64,000 nucleotides of DNA from positions 620,001 through 684,000 of the forward strand of contig OZ271832.1 in NCBI GenBank assembly GCA_965601475.1, given 5' to 3'. The position numbers and the translations under genes were made by a program. Each line of letters starts with the position of its first letter. The first letter of the stretch is position 1. The notes under the pieces are model-generated. The model saw only the letters and a program-made list of their open reading frames with translations, was not told the origin of the DNA and did not search any database. This document shows, in pieces, positions 52,525 to 61,403 of the stretch. Source of the stretch: JAWPMT01 sp965601475 (GTDB lineage: Bacteria; Bacteroidota; Bacteroidia; Cytophagales; Cyclobacteriaceae).

Positions 52525-54117
52525 ATGAAGCGCGGAGTAATCCTCATTTTTTTTCTTCTGGCAGGCATTCTTCCAGGTCAGTCACAGAGTTCCTACCTGG
52601 CTACACCATACCAGTCGGTACGCACACACCTGTATTACCTCCAGGAAGAGACTTACAATGACTCGCTAGCTGCCCTACCTTTCATAAAGAACACCGACTC
52701 TGAATTGGCTGCCAAGAAAGCGGCCATACGCTTGAAGCAGATCCTGGACGCCGTGGGTGACTATATAGATGTGTCGAAAATCCCCAGGACACCGCACTAC
52801 TATGATAGCCTGGCACAGAAACACTGGTACCAGGTGACCTCCCGGTTTCCTGAAATTGTTCTGGAGAAACAGGGAGAAGATTGGGTGTTTACGGTCGCAG
52901 CCATCAGGGCAATCGATGAGCGATTTCCCGAGGTATTTCGCTTTGGGACTTACAGGCTCATCCAACTCCTACCTGAGGCCCAAGGCAAGAAGATCTTTGG
53001 CCTCTACACGTTCCAGTATATAGGCATCTTGTTGCTGGCACTACTCAGTACCGTAATACACAAGCTATTTACATTCTTTTTCAGAAGGTTGTTGTTTAAG
53101 AGCCTTGAGCGCTCCGGCTATGGATCCTTTGCACGCAAGGTACTCAACCCTGTGGCCCGTCCACTTAGTATGTTCGTGATCGCCTTCCTGCTGAGTATTT
53201 TCATCCCCGTACTCCTGTTGCCACCACAAGTGACGCAGTATGTGGTGTTGATCGTGAGGGCCTTATTGCCCTTCTTTGGGACCATTTTCTTTTACCGACT
53301 GGTGAATGTCTTGTCCATTTACCTCGTTCGACTAGCAGAGAAAACGCAAAGCTCACTGGACGATCAACTGGTACCCTTGGTCCGCAAGACACTGAAGACC
53401 TTTGTGATATTGGTCGGAACATTGTTCATCCTGGACAATCTCCAAATCAATATTATTCCACTGCTGACCGGTCTATCCATTGGGGGCTTGGCTTTTGCGT
53501 TGGCTGCTCAGGATACAATAAAGAATTTCTTTGGCTCGCTCATGATCTTCATTGATAAGCCCTTCCAAATCGGCGACTGGATCACGACAGGAGAAATTGA
53601 TGGCAATGTGGAAGAAGTGGGTTTTCGGTCCAGCCGGGTACGTACTTTCAGAAATTCCCTGATGTATGTGCCCAATGGCAAGTTGGCGGATAGTGTAATT
53701 GACAATCACGGCTTGCGTGTTTACCGTCGATTCTACACGCACATAAGCGTTCAGTATGATACTCCACCTGCACTCATTGAAGTTTTTGTTGAGGGACTGA
53801 GAAGGATCGTGGATCAACACCCGGAGACACGAAAAGACTACTACAACATCTACCTCAACGACATGGCCGCTTCATCGCTGAATATCATGTTTTACATCTT
53901 CTTCCAGGTGCCCACCTGGCCTGATGAACTGAGGGCACGCCACGAGGTTCTGCTGGAAGTGATCAAGCTAGCCGAGCACCTGGGCATCCAGTTTGCCTTC
54001 CCGACTCAAACATTGCACGTCGAAAATTTACCAGGACAGCCCTCCTTGTCTGCACAATACACTAAGCGGGACGAAGCCAAGTTGAAGCTCCAGGAGTATT
54101 TTCATCGTCAAGGCTAA
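52525..54117 (+). CDS. MscS-family mechanosensitive channel
   Basis: After a signal peptide (GVILIFFLLAGILPGQSQ) there is a periplasmic domain (about 20-155). Several membrane helices follow, then the MscS pore and beta domain: LLTGLSIGGLAFALAAQDTI, KNFFGSLMIFIDKPFQIGDW and VGFRSSRVRTFRNSLMYVPN. The channel opens under membrane tension to release solutes during osmotic downshock. It is 530 residues, longer than E. coli MscS because of the N-terminal part. Confidence 0.93.
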   Translation: MKRGVILIFFLLAGILPGQSQSSYLATPYQSVRTHLYYLQEETYNDSLAALPFIKNTDSELAAKKAAIRLKQILDAVGDYIDVSKIPRTPHYYDSLAQKHWYQVTSRFPEIVLEKQGEDWVFTVAAIRAIDERFPEVFRFGTYRLIQLLPEAQGKKIFGLYTFQYIGILLLALLSTVIHKLFTFFFRRLLFKSLERSGYGSFARKVLNPVARPLSMFVIAFLLSIFIPVLLLPPQVTQYVVLIVRALLPFFGTIFFYRLVNVLSIYLVRLAEKTQSSLDDQLVPLVRKTLKTFVILVGTLFILDNLQINIIPLLTGLSIGGLAFALAAQDTIKNFFGSLMIFIDKPFQIGDWITTGEIDGNVEEVGFRSSRVRTFRNSLMYVPNGKLADSVIDNHGLRVYRRFYTHISVQYDTPPALIEVFVEGLRRIVDQHPETRKDYYNIYLNDMAASSLNIMFYIFFQVPTWPDELRARHEVLLEVIKLAEHLGIQFAFPTQTLHVENLPGQPSLSAQYTKRDEAKLKLQEYFHRQG

Positions 54118-54261
54118 GATTCAATCTTATGCCACAAGAGGTCATCCAGCACATATTGGGCCCTTGTATTGCGCTGCTATCTGAATTTTTTTCAAAAGGT
54201 GACGCAACGTAATTAAGCCCTGGGCACGTATGGTAGTCAAATCGATAAAAAAATTCCTACC

Positions 54262-54444
54262 ATGCTATACCTGATTTATTCCTTCGTCGAAAAAAAATAC
54301 AAACTCGTACAATCGGCACTGACCTTTTTTGACAAACCCCAGGTAGAAATCTTGTATGCATTCGAAAACGATGAAATGTCTGTGGCCAGGAAAGTAATGC
54401 ATCAGCTCAATCAGGAAAGGCAGCTAAGCAACCGAAGATATTGA
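54262..54444 (+). CDS. Hypothetical 60-residue protein
   Basis: MLYLIYSFVEKKYKLVQS then DKPQVEILYAFENDEMSVAR. No domain recognised. It is followed by a strong terminator, which supports a transcribed unit. No other frame competes. Confidence 0.45.
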   Translation: MLYLIYSFVEKKYKLVQSALTFFDKPQVEILYAFENDEMSVARKVMHQLNQERQLSNRRY

Positions 54445-54479
54445 AAAGAACATCTGGCGGTGTTGTTTCGATTATAGTC

Positions 54480-54509
54480 AGCCATCTCCAACCTGGAGGT
54501 GGCTTTTTT
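54480..54509 (+). terminator. Rho-independent terminator
   Basis: Stem AGCCATCTCCA / TGGAGGTGGCT (11 pairs, one U.G, loop ACC) followed by TTTTTT on the plus strand, just before the convergent TonB receptor stop. Confidence 0.85.
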
Positions 54510-54510
54510 C

Positions 54511-57276
54511 TTAGAATTTGATTTCGATGGAGAAACTGGGTGTCAATCGCATCAGTTTATTTTCGGTGGTTGCAAACGCGGGGCGCTTTCCTCGTCCCGA
54601 AGGAGGATTTCCATCTTGATCGGGACCACCTCCATCAGGCGGTGGCGGCGGACCACCATCTCCCGGTGGAGGAGGAGGTGGTGGTCCGTCCCCGTCACCA
54701 TCATCTTGCGAGCCCCCACCTCTGCCCCGAGGTCCTGGCAGCGGTCTGATTTGAATAGACTGGATATTTTCCCGGTTATAAAGGTTGAAGAGGTGAAAAT
54801 TGGCAGTGAGTTCCAGACCAGTCCACCGCCAAGTGGAAGAGACGCCAAAATCCATCCTGTGATAGGCTGGCAATCTTTGGTTGTTTCGCTCCGTAGCTGA
54901 GACTATGATGATATCATCCCGGCGATTCTCTCGTGCTTCCCTACCCCCGGAAAAAGAAGAATAGGGCCTGCCACTGCCATAAACCCATGTGCTGTAAAAA
55001 GTGAATCTGTTCCATTTGCGTGACAGATAGACGTTTAGTTCATGGCGTTGATCTTGGTCAGCATCGTACCAATTACCTCCGCTCAACGGCTCAAACCTAT
55101 TCTCTGTTTTGCTTAAAGTGTAGCTCAACCATCCATTGAAAAGCGGGGATTCCTTTTTAAACATGAGCTCCAGGCCGGTACCTCTGCCTTCTCCTTCGAA
55201 AAACAACTCCTCATAATTCAGGAATTCGGTAATCTCATTACCACGCCTGAAGGCGTACTCAAGAATACCCCGAAAACGTCTATGATAGACATTGAAATCA
55301 ACACCAAACCCACTGCTGGCCGCGTAAGCTGCACCCAGCGCATAGTGCGTCGCCAATTGAGCAGGCACCTCCTCATCGGCCAGCACCCATAGGTCCCGAC
55401 TTCCCTGCAAAACACTAAGGGAATTGATCTGATTGACAAATTGATTGTACATTCCCGCTGACGCTCGGAGTTTCAGTGTAGAGCTCAGCTCTTCTGTAAT
55501 CGAGAGCCGCGGTTCAAAATATACTTGCTGCCTACCTTCGGAGTAGGTAGCCCTTGAACCAATACCCAGGATCGTGGTGGGCCGCAACTGGGTGAATGTC
55601 TGCAAATATCCTGTTGCCAACAACAGCCCATCCTGCTCTTTGCCGATAAGTAATTCATTGTTGAGCAAATTCTGAATCTCCGTATTGACTAGTGAAAACT
55701 CGCTGCCCAGTTGCCAGGTAACAAGGCCCATCCTGGCTTCATGCGTCAACTTCAATCCCAGGTCTTCAATGCCATTTCTCTGGTTGTCTTCGAAGGACAA
55801 CTCCTCTGTCACCTGCCCCTCCACAGTGGTGGTCTGTAACGATGACTCCAGGTATCGACTTCTGTAGTCCGAAAAGCTTACAATGAGTTCAGAAAAATCA
55901 GTGTCATTCCACAGTCTGGTCATCCTGGCAGACGCACCAATGTTGCCCCATTCTATAAATCCATTGTTAGCATTCATAGAGAGTGTGTCCTCGGGATATC
56001 TTACCACCAGATGTTCGTCGAAATTCAGCCGGTCGTTGCTGCGATAGAAACTCACACTGAGCAGATCCCTTGGATTCAGCCTTGTTGAAACTTTGAAATT
56101 GAGGTCGTCATATTGAAACTCCGGATCATATTGCTGGCTCTCAATCACTGCGTCAACATCATTAATTTGCTCCACATATAGATCGAATATCCGGTTAAAC
56201 AAGAATGTAGGGTAGAAGTCCGTGTACGACCTTCGAGCAGAAAAGAAAGCTGTGGAATTGGGGGTAAGTGGTGTTTCGAGACTGATGTTGGCACTGAGCA
56301 GGTTCATACCCAATCTTCCGGAAAAGCCAGTATTGCTACCATCGTTGCCCGTAAACTGCACAACACCCGAGGATCGGCCGCCATAGTTTGCCGGGTATCC
56401 TGTCTTGAGTGTCCGCACGGATTTGACGGCGTAAGGGTTGATGGCACTGAAATAACCAAATAGATGATCCTGATGGTAGATGGAAAAACCATCGAATAAT
56501 ATCAAATTCTGATTAGCGGTGCCGCCATTGATGGAGAGTCCCGATGACAGTTCGTCGGTAGCCGACAGTCCCGGAAGCATCTGCAACATTCTGAAGACAT
56601 CCTTCTCCGCAGTCTGGGGCATTCGACGCACGAGCGACGGGTTCAGGTCCACCTCTCCTATTCCCTCCGAGGATGAAAAGTTGTCGCTGTTTGCCGATAC
56701 CAGCACCTCTCCAAGTGTATTGAAACTGGGTTGCATCCCAATCATCAAGCGCCTGTTGCGGACATCCTGGGGAACCAGCAAAGTGTCATTGTAGCCGATG
56801 TATGAAACTGAAAGTTTGGGAGAGGAAAAGGGGATTTCCAAAGAGAAATAGCCATCTTCATTGGTAGTCGTCGATTTTCCTGATTGTTGCTCTGTCACCA
56901 GGGCAAAGGGCAGTCGCTCACCGGTTTTCAGGTCAAATATTTCTCCGTTCAAATTGATATTTGAAGGGCCCGCAGGCTTGGGCTTGAGGATAACCGCATT
57001 GGGTTGAATGAACTCGAATGTGACTGGTAGACCCTCAAGGATCTTCTCAAAAGCGTCGGCAATACCCAGCCGGTCCAGATCCACAGTTACGGTTTTGTCC
57101 GCAACCAGCCGCTCAGAATAGGCGAGTTTCACATTGTATTTCTTTTTCAGGAGGCGAAGCACATCCTTGAGTGCAACATTCTCAAAACGCTCATCGATGG
57201 TAGGAGTGGTGCTCCCCATCGCTGCTATTGAAAGCGAAAGCAGCAGAAAGAAACAAATGGATCTGGCCGTATTCAA
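54511..57276 (-). CDS. TonB-dependent outer-membrane receptor with STN domain
   Basis: The 921-residue receptor has a signal peptide, then an N-terminal secretin/TonB-signalling (STN) domain (FENVALKDVLRLLKKKYN). A carboxypeptidase-like domain (NLNGEIFDLKTGERLPFALV) comes next. Plug motifs include MPQTAEKDVFRMLQMLPGLS and LILFDGFSIYHQDH; the barrel follows. The STN domain talks to FecR, whose gene precedes it with a 4-nt overlap, so ligand binding should trigger the ECF sigma factor. Just before the last strand it carries a Pro/Gly/Asp-rich run. The ligand is unknown. Confidence 0.93.
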   Translation of the reverse strand: MNTARSICFFLLLSLSIAAMGSTTPTIDERFENVALKDVLRLLKKKYNVKLAYSERLVADKTVTVDLDRLGIADAFEKILEGLPVTFEFIQPNAVILKPKPAGPSNINLNGEIFDLKTGERLPFALVTEQQSGKSTTTNEDGYFSLEIPFSSPKLSVSYIGYNDTLLVPQDVRNRRLMIGMQPSFNTLGEVLVSANSDNFSSSEGIGEVDLNPSLVRRMPQTAEKDVFRMLQMLPGLSATDELSSGLSINGGTANQNLILFDGFSIYHQDHLFGYFSAINPYAVKSVRTLKTGYPANYGGRSSGVVQFTGNDGSNTGFSGRLGMNLLSANISLETPLTPNSTAFFSARRSYTDFYPTFLFNRIFDLYVEQINDVDAVIESQQYDPEFQYDDLNFKVSTRLNPRDLLSVSFYRSNDRLNFDEHLVVRYPEDTLSMNANNGFIEWGNIGASARMTRLWNDTDFSELIVSFSDYRSRYLESSLQTTTVEGQVTEELSFEDNQRNGIEDLGLKLTHEARMGLVTWQLGSEFSLVNTEIQNLLNNELLIGKEQDGLLLATGYLQTFTQLRPTTILGIGSRATYSEGRQQVYFEPRLSITEELSSTLKLRASAGMYNQFVNQINSLSVLQGSRDLWVLADEEVPAQLATHYALGAAYAASSGFGVDFNVYHRRFRGILEYAFRRGNEITEFLNYEELFFEGEGRGTGLELMFKKESPLFNGWLSYTLSKTENRFEPLSGGNWYDADQDQRHELNVYLSRKWNRFTFYSTWVYGSGRPYSSFSGGREARENRRDDIIIVSATERNNQRLPAYHRMDFGVSSTWRWTGLELTANFHLFNLYNRENIQSIQIRPLPGPRGRGGGSQDDGDGDGPPPPPPPGDGGPPPPPDGGGPDQDGNPPSGRGKRPAFATTENKLMRLTPSFSIEIKF

Positions 57277-58124
57277 TTACCCACTTTCGAGATAAAAACG
57301 ATGTTTTGCTCCCTTAATTCTCCCCTTAAATCCAAGGGCTCGAAGACTAACCTAAGCGCAAGGTCCAGATTATTGGTTGGAAAGAAGCCTGTGTAGTCAT
57401 AGTCATCAAGTGTCAGTCCGGCATCCAACCTCGCTTCCACTCCGAAGGCCCTTTCCAACTCCGCCACTACAATGGTCAACTTCTCATTTTCAAAGTAGAC
57501 CTCCTCCTGGCGCCAATTGTTTTCATCGCGATCAAATTCATAGGTATTGATTACTTCTTTCGACGACTTGCTGACGGCATCTCCTGCAGCCAGCAAATAG
57601 GGCTTGTCAAGGTTGACCTGAACGCGGCCCTCATAGCATTTAACCTGATAATCGCCCGCTCTCGCTCGGATGCTAAAGGTTGTCCCCAGCACCGTGGTGC
57701 TTCCTGCGGCAGATTCAACTGTGAAGGCAGAACCCTTTTGTACCTGAAAAAGCGCTTCACCTTCAAGAACGAGGTTTCTCGACAACATCCAGGATAGCTT
57801 GTTGTAGCGAAGGGTGCTGGCATATCGCAGTTGCACCTGAGAATTGTCAGGAAGGGTGACCGCCAATTGCTGGCCATTATCTGTGACAATGTCTATCTGA
57901 TTGACTTGATACAGTACAAACACAGTGCCCAACGCAAGCAAAATAGCAGCGGCAATTCTCAAATAGGTTTTCGAGAAACCAGGCGAAGACAGTTTCTTAT
58001 CCTGTTCAGTTTCCAGCCTGTCAAAGAAAGCAGAAACCTTCTCCTCATTCGCTTCTGAGGCACTGCGGAAGCCCTCAAGCTTGGATTTCATTTTCTGCTC
58101 CCAGGGGTCTAAATGCTCACTCAT
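57273..58124 (-). CDS. FecR-type anti-sigma factor
   Basis: The 283-residue protein has a cytoplasmic N-terminus (about 1-65), one membrane helix (LRIAAAILLALGTVFVLY) and a periplasmic FecR domain (DNGQQLAVTLPDNSQVQLRY, GEALFQVQKGSAFTVESAAG, VLGTTFSIRA). A C-terminal region (VVAELERAFGVEARLD) resembles the STN-type domain common in Bacteroidota FecR proteins. It passes the signal from the TonB receptor to the ECF sigma factor. Start overlaps the sigma stop by 4 nt. Confidence 0.94.
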   Translation of the reverse strand: MSEHLDPWEQKMKSKLEGFRSASEANEEKVSAFFDRLETEQDKKLSSPGFSKTYLRIAAAILLALGTVFVLYQVNQIDIVTDNGQQLAVTLPDNSQVQLRYASTLRYNKLSWMLSRNLVLEGEALFQVQKGSAFTVESAAGSTTVLGTTFSIRARAGDYQVKCYEGRVQVNLDKPYLLAAGDAVSKSSKEVINTYEFDRDENNWRQEEVYFENEKLTIVVAELERAFGVEARLDAGLTLDDYDYTGFFPTNNLDLALRLVFEPLDLRGELREQNIVFISKVGN

Positions 58125-58660
58125 GCCTGCAGCCGTTTTTCGATTTCTATTTGTAATTTCTGCCGGGCCCGCGCATAGTTGGATTTGCTTGTGCCCTCAC
58201 TGATCCCCAGTTGCTCGGCGATCTCATGATGCTTATAGCCTTCCAATACATAAAGTACAAATACCGTTTGATAGGCATTGGGAAGGGCGCGCACTACGGT
58301 CATGAGGTCCTCTTCAGAAAGCTGATCCAACGCCGAGACATCATCGCTTTCGAGCCCAAGGGCTTGATCTACCTCCATGTGATGTTGATGTTTCTTGTTT
58401 CTACGAAAATGATCGATGGCGGAGTTGACGATGATCCTTCGAAACCAGGGTGTAAAGGGGTAGGTATCGTCGTATTCGTTCAGACGCTTGAAAACCTTCA
58501 TGAAACCATCATTCGTGATCTCTTCAGCTTCAAAATCGGTGTTGCTATAAGCGGTCGCAACCGTCATAGCATAGTTGTAATAGCCCTTGTACAATTGTTC
58601 CTGGGCACTCCTTGTTCCCTTGAGGCAGTCAGTAATGATCTTATCGATATCCTTGAGCAC
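58121..58660 (-). CDS. ECF RNA polymerase sigma factor
   Basis: At 179 residues it has sigma region 2 (LYKGYYNYAMTVATAYSNTD, ITNDGFMKVFKRL, FRRIIVNSAIDHFRRNK) and region 4 (LPNAYQTVFVLYVLEGYKHH, EIAEQLGISEGTSKSNYARAR). It is the first gene of the sigma-FecR-TonB receptor operon. The expected role is to transcribe its own operon when the receptor's ligand is present. Confidence 0.95.
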   Translation of the reverse strand: MLKDIDKIITDCLKGTRSAQEQLYKGYYNYAMTVATAYSNTDFEAEEITNDGFMKVFKRLNEYDDTYPFTPWFRRIIVNSAIDHFRRNKKHQHHMEVDQALGLESDDVSALDQLSEEDLMTVVRALPNAYQTVFVLYVLEGYKHHEIAEQLGISEGTSKSNYARARQKLQIEIEKRLQA

Positions 58661-58740
58661 GGGTAGTCGCTACATCTGGGTTGGTTGACTTTCGAATTTA
58701 GTTGAATGTAGTTGAGTGGTGACATGTTCCTGATTCAAAA

Positions 58741-59955
58741 TCATTGAAGAAATGGATCGGACCAGCGTTGGTCAACGTAGACATTGCTACCACTAAGGGT
58801 CTTGACAAAAGCAATGATGGCTTCGACTTCATTGGCGTTGAGGTTCAGGTTTTGGCCGTCTCCCGGGCGACCACGCCGGCCACCCGCGAGTCTTCGATCC
58901 AGGTTGTTGTTGGCCGGATCTATGTCAATATCATTGTAGTGCTCCAATACCTGCTCGAAAGAGGTGAAACTGCCATCGTGCATCAGCGGACCATTGAGCA
59001 CGCCAGATGTATCGAAAATATCCCGAAGTGTGGGTGAACGAGTAACTTCCGTATCTATGGCCAATGGATCACCTGCTACGGTGATAACACCGTTATTGTC
59101 TGAACGGTCGTCGATGTCGAACTCCGGGGACTGATGACATCGGTTACAACCGGCCCTTCCCATAAATAGCGCCTTCCCCAGGTTCTCGATCTGATTGTAG
59201 TTGGGAAAATCATCCTCATCATCATTGACCATTGCCCTCCCTTCATCAAACCTGGAATCGAAGGACTGTATACTCCTCACAAACTGCGCCAGTGCCCGTT
59301 GCATCCTGTCCTCGGTAATAAGCGCATCCCCGTAAGCGTAGGTGAATAGTTCGCTCATGTATTCGATGTCTTCCATTTTAGCAATCAAGTCATTGATATC
59401 GGGATCTCCGTCAGCACCGCTGAAGCCCATTTCTATGTGGTCCTGGATGGGCATGGTCGTTTGCTCCTCCAGCGTCCTCGCTCTTTCGTCCCAGAAGAAC
59501 CTTTCTTCCTCGGCAAAACGAGCATTGATCAGGCGCATAGAGTGCCTTCCCGTTACACCGGCTACACCTTTGCTCAATTGGACATCGTCGCCAAATGCCA
59601 GCGACTGCTGGTGGCATGACGCACAGGCAATCGTATTGTCGATGGAGAGGTTTTTGTCGTAAAACAATACCCGTCCCAAAGTAGCTATCTCATCCTGAAT
59701 ATTATTGCCTTCGGTGTTGTCTTCATTGATATAATCAGGCACCCCCTGGTTGGCATAATTCAGCGGATTGTCCAGGCTCAGATTATTTCCAAATACCTCA
59801 GCGAGGCTGCCACTACTTACGTAGGAGTCATTCGCACTATCGCTCTCTTCCACCTCGGGAACCAGTTCTTCATTGCCATCGGAACAAGCAAATGTCAGCA
59901 GCAATGAAACGATGAGTGTGAGTGTGCAAAAGTGAGATTTCCGTAATAAAGCCAT
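58741..59955 (-). CDS. Di-heme cytochrome c peroxidase/MauG-family lipoprotein
   Basis: A lipoprotein signal (LLLTFACSDGNEE) begins at ATG 59955. IACASCHQQSLAFGDDV carries the first heme (CASCH) and GRAGCNRCHQSPEFDI the second (CNRCH). LGRVLFYDKNLS, MRLINARF and LMHDGSFTSFEQVLEHYN are typical of the bacterial peroxidase and MauG families. It reduces hydrogen peroxide, or oxidises a partner protein, in the periplasm. About 404 residues. Confidence 0.92.
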   Translation of the reverse strand: MALLRKSHFCTLTLIVSLLLTFACSDGNEELVPEVEESDSANDSYVSSGSLAEVFGNNLSLDNPLNYANQGVPDYINEDNTEGNNIQDEIATLGRVLFYDKNLSIDNTIACASCHQQSLAFGDDVQLSKGVAGVTGRHSMRLINARFAEEERFFWDERARTLEEQTTMPIQDHIEMGFSGADGDPDINDLIAKMEDIEYMSELFTYAYGDALITEDRMQRALAQFVRSIQSFDSRFDEGRAMVNDDEDDFPNYNQIENLGKALFMGRAGCNRCHQSPEFDIDDRSDNNGVITVAGDPLAIDTEVTRSPTLRDIFDTSGVLNGPLMHDGSFTSFEQVLEHYNDIDIDPANNNLDRRLAGGRRGRPGDGQNLNLNANEVEAIIAFVKTLSGSNVYVDQRWSDPFLQ

Positions 59956-60017
59956 AATATTTGCGATTCCAATCAAATACGCACAACCCTCCTTAGAGCG
60001 TTGCGTCGAGATTAGAA

Positions 60018-60482
60018 ATGAGTCAATTATTATTCAGAAACGCGACCAGTCATGATCTCAACACCTTGAATGAGGTGGCTATGGCTGCAAAGCGCCACTG
60101 GCAATACCCCGAAGCATGGATCAAGGCCTGGGAGAACGATCTCAAGCTGAAGGATACTGATCTGACGCAACTGCACATCAGGGTACTGGAGGTAGAGGAT
60201 TCGATCATAGGCTTTTGCGCCATCCAGACCCATCCGCAATATTATGAAGTCACTGACCTATGGATACTCCCCTCACATATGGGGAAGGGACTTGGCGCTA
60301 AATTGCTCGAAAACACGTTGCTCACTGGTACTGCAGATGCGAAGAAGGTAATGGTCGAGTCAGATCCAAATGCCAGAGGTTTCTATGAACGACAGGGCTT
60401 TGTCCTTTGCGGCTGGAAGGAAAGCTATCCGAAAGGCAGGTATCTACCCATATTGGAGAGGCAATTCAAAGCCCGTCAATAA
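60018..60482 (+). CDS. GNAT-family N-acetyltransferase
   Basis: The 154-residue protein has FRNATSHDLNTLNEVAMAAK, a family-like start, the acetyl-CoA loop in LPSHMGKGLGAKLLENTL (R/Q-x-x-G-x-G/A form), and ARGFYERQGFVLCGWKES near the end. It transfers an acetyl group from acetyl-CoA; the acceptor is unknown. It is divergent from the peroxidase and its stop lies inside the end of the dehydrogenase gene by 7 nt. Confidence 0.88.
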   Translation: MSQLLFRNATSHDLNTLNEVAMAAKRHWQYPEAWIKAWENDLKLKDTDLTQLHIRVLEVEDSIIGFCAIQTHPQYYEVTDLWILPSHMGKGLGAKLLENTLLTGTADAKKVMVESDPNARGFYERQGFVLCGWKESYPKGRYLPILERQFKARQ

Positions 60483-61396
60483 GCAGTTTCCGCTATGGCC
60501 TTTTTCAAGACGGTAACGGATCGCATGAACGCGTTGTGTTCGGGTTCATCCATCTCCACATCCAGTACTTCTTCCACACCTTCGGCACTGACTAGTGAGG
60601 GCAGGGAAATGGCGACATCCGAAATATCTCGATGTCCTTGTATGACAGTGCTGAGATTCATGATGCGGCGCTCTCCACGTAATATCCATTTCAACAGCGT
60701 AGCAGCGACCAGGCCAATGGCATGATTCGTGGCGCCCTTTCTTTGAATGATCTCATAGGCTGCATGCTTTACTTTCTCTGCAATTTCCTGCTCGTAGGCA
60801 ACATCCCATGCTTTCCACTTGCGTAAGCGAATACCACCAACACGAGCAGATGACCAAAGTACCACTTCACTGTCCCCATGTTCCCCCACAACTTGAGCAT
60901 GTACGCTTCTAGGGTCCACATTGATCCTGCGACCTACCATCTCACGAAGCCGGGCCGTGTCCAGCATCGTGCCTGTACCAATAACGCGATGCCGAGGAAG
61001 TCCTGAAAATTTCTGATAATAATAGGTAAGCACATCCACCGGGTTGGCTACGATGATCAGGATACCACGAAAACCTTTGAGTTGATCGGCAATCTCCCTG
61101 GCAATCCTGATGTTGTCATTCAAAAGGTCGAGTCGTGTCTCGCCAGGGGCACCTCCCCTACCAGCCGTAATGACGATGGCCTTGGCATCTTTCATTTCTG
61201 TGATCTCTGATGCTCGAACGAGTGCCGTAGGGAAAAAGGACGACCCATGATTGAAATCCATCGCCTCACCTTCAGCAAGGCCCTTCCGCGCATCATTGAG
61301 CAGCAGCTCATTACAGATACCTTGCTGCAGAATGGAAATGGCCACACTCGAACCTACCCACCCCATACCTATTATTCCGATCTTCGTATTTGCCAT
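60476..61396 (-). CDS. L-lactate/malate dehydrogenase-like enzyme with unusual substrate residue
   Basis: The 306-residue protein has the NAD-binding GIIGMGWVGSSVAI, VITAGRGGAPGETRLDLL, NPVDVLTYY, GTGTMLDTARLREMVG (R171 equivalent) and VVGEHGDSEVVLWSS with the catalytic histidine H195 equivalent. In lactate dehydrogenases the loop reads QxPGETR, in malate enzymes it has arginine; here the key position is glycine (GGAPGETR). So it is LDH-like in the rest but its substrate may be a bulkier 2-oxoacid. Confidence 0.87.
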   Translation of the reverse strand: MANTKIGIIGMGWVGSSVAISILQQGICNELLLNDARKGLAEGEAMDFNHGSSFFPTALVRASEITEMKDAKAIVITAGRGGAPGETRLDLLNDNIRIAREIADQLKGFRGILIIVANPVDVLTYYYQKFSGLPRHRVIGTGTMLDTARLREMVGRRINVDPRSVHAQVVGEHGDSEVVLWSSARVGGIRLRKWKAWDVAYEQEIAEKVKHAAYEIIQRKGATNHAIGLVAATLLKWILRGERRIMNLSTVIQGHRDISDVAISLPSLVSAEGVEEVLDVEMDEPEHNAFMRSVTVLKKAIAETAY

Positions 61397-61403
61397 GATT
61401 TGG

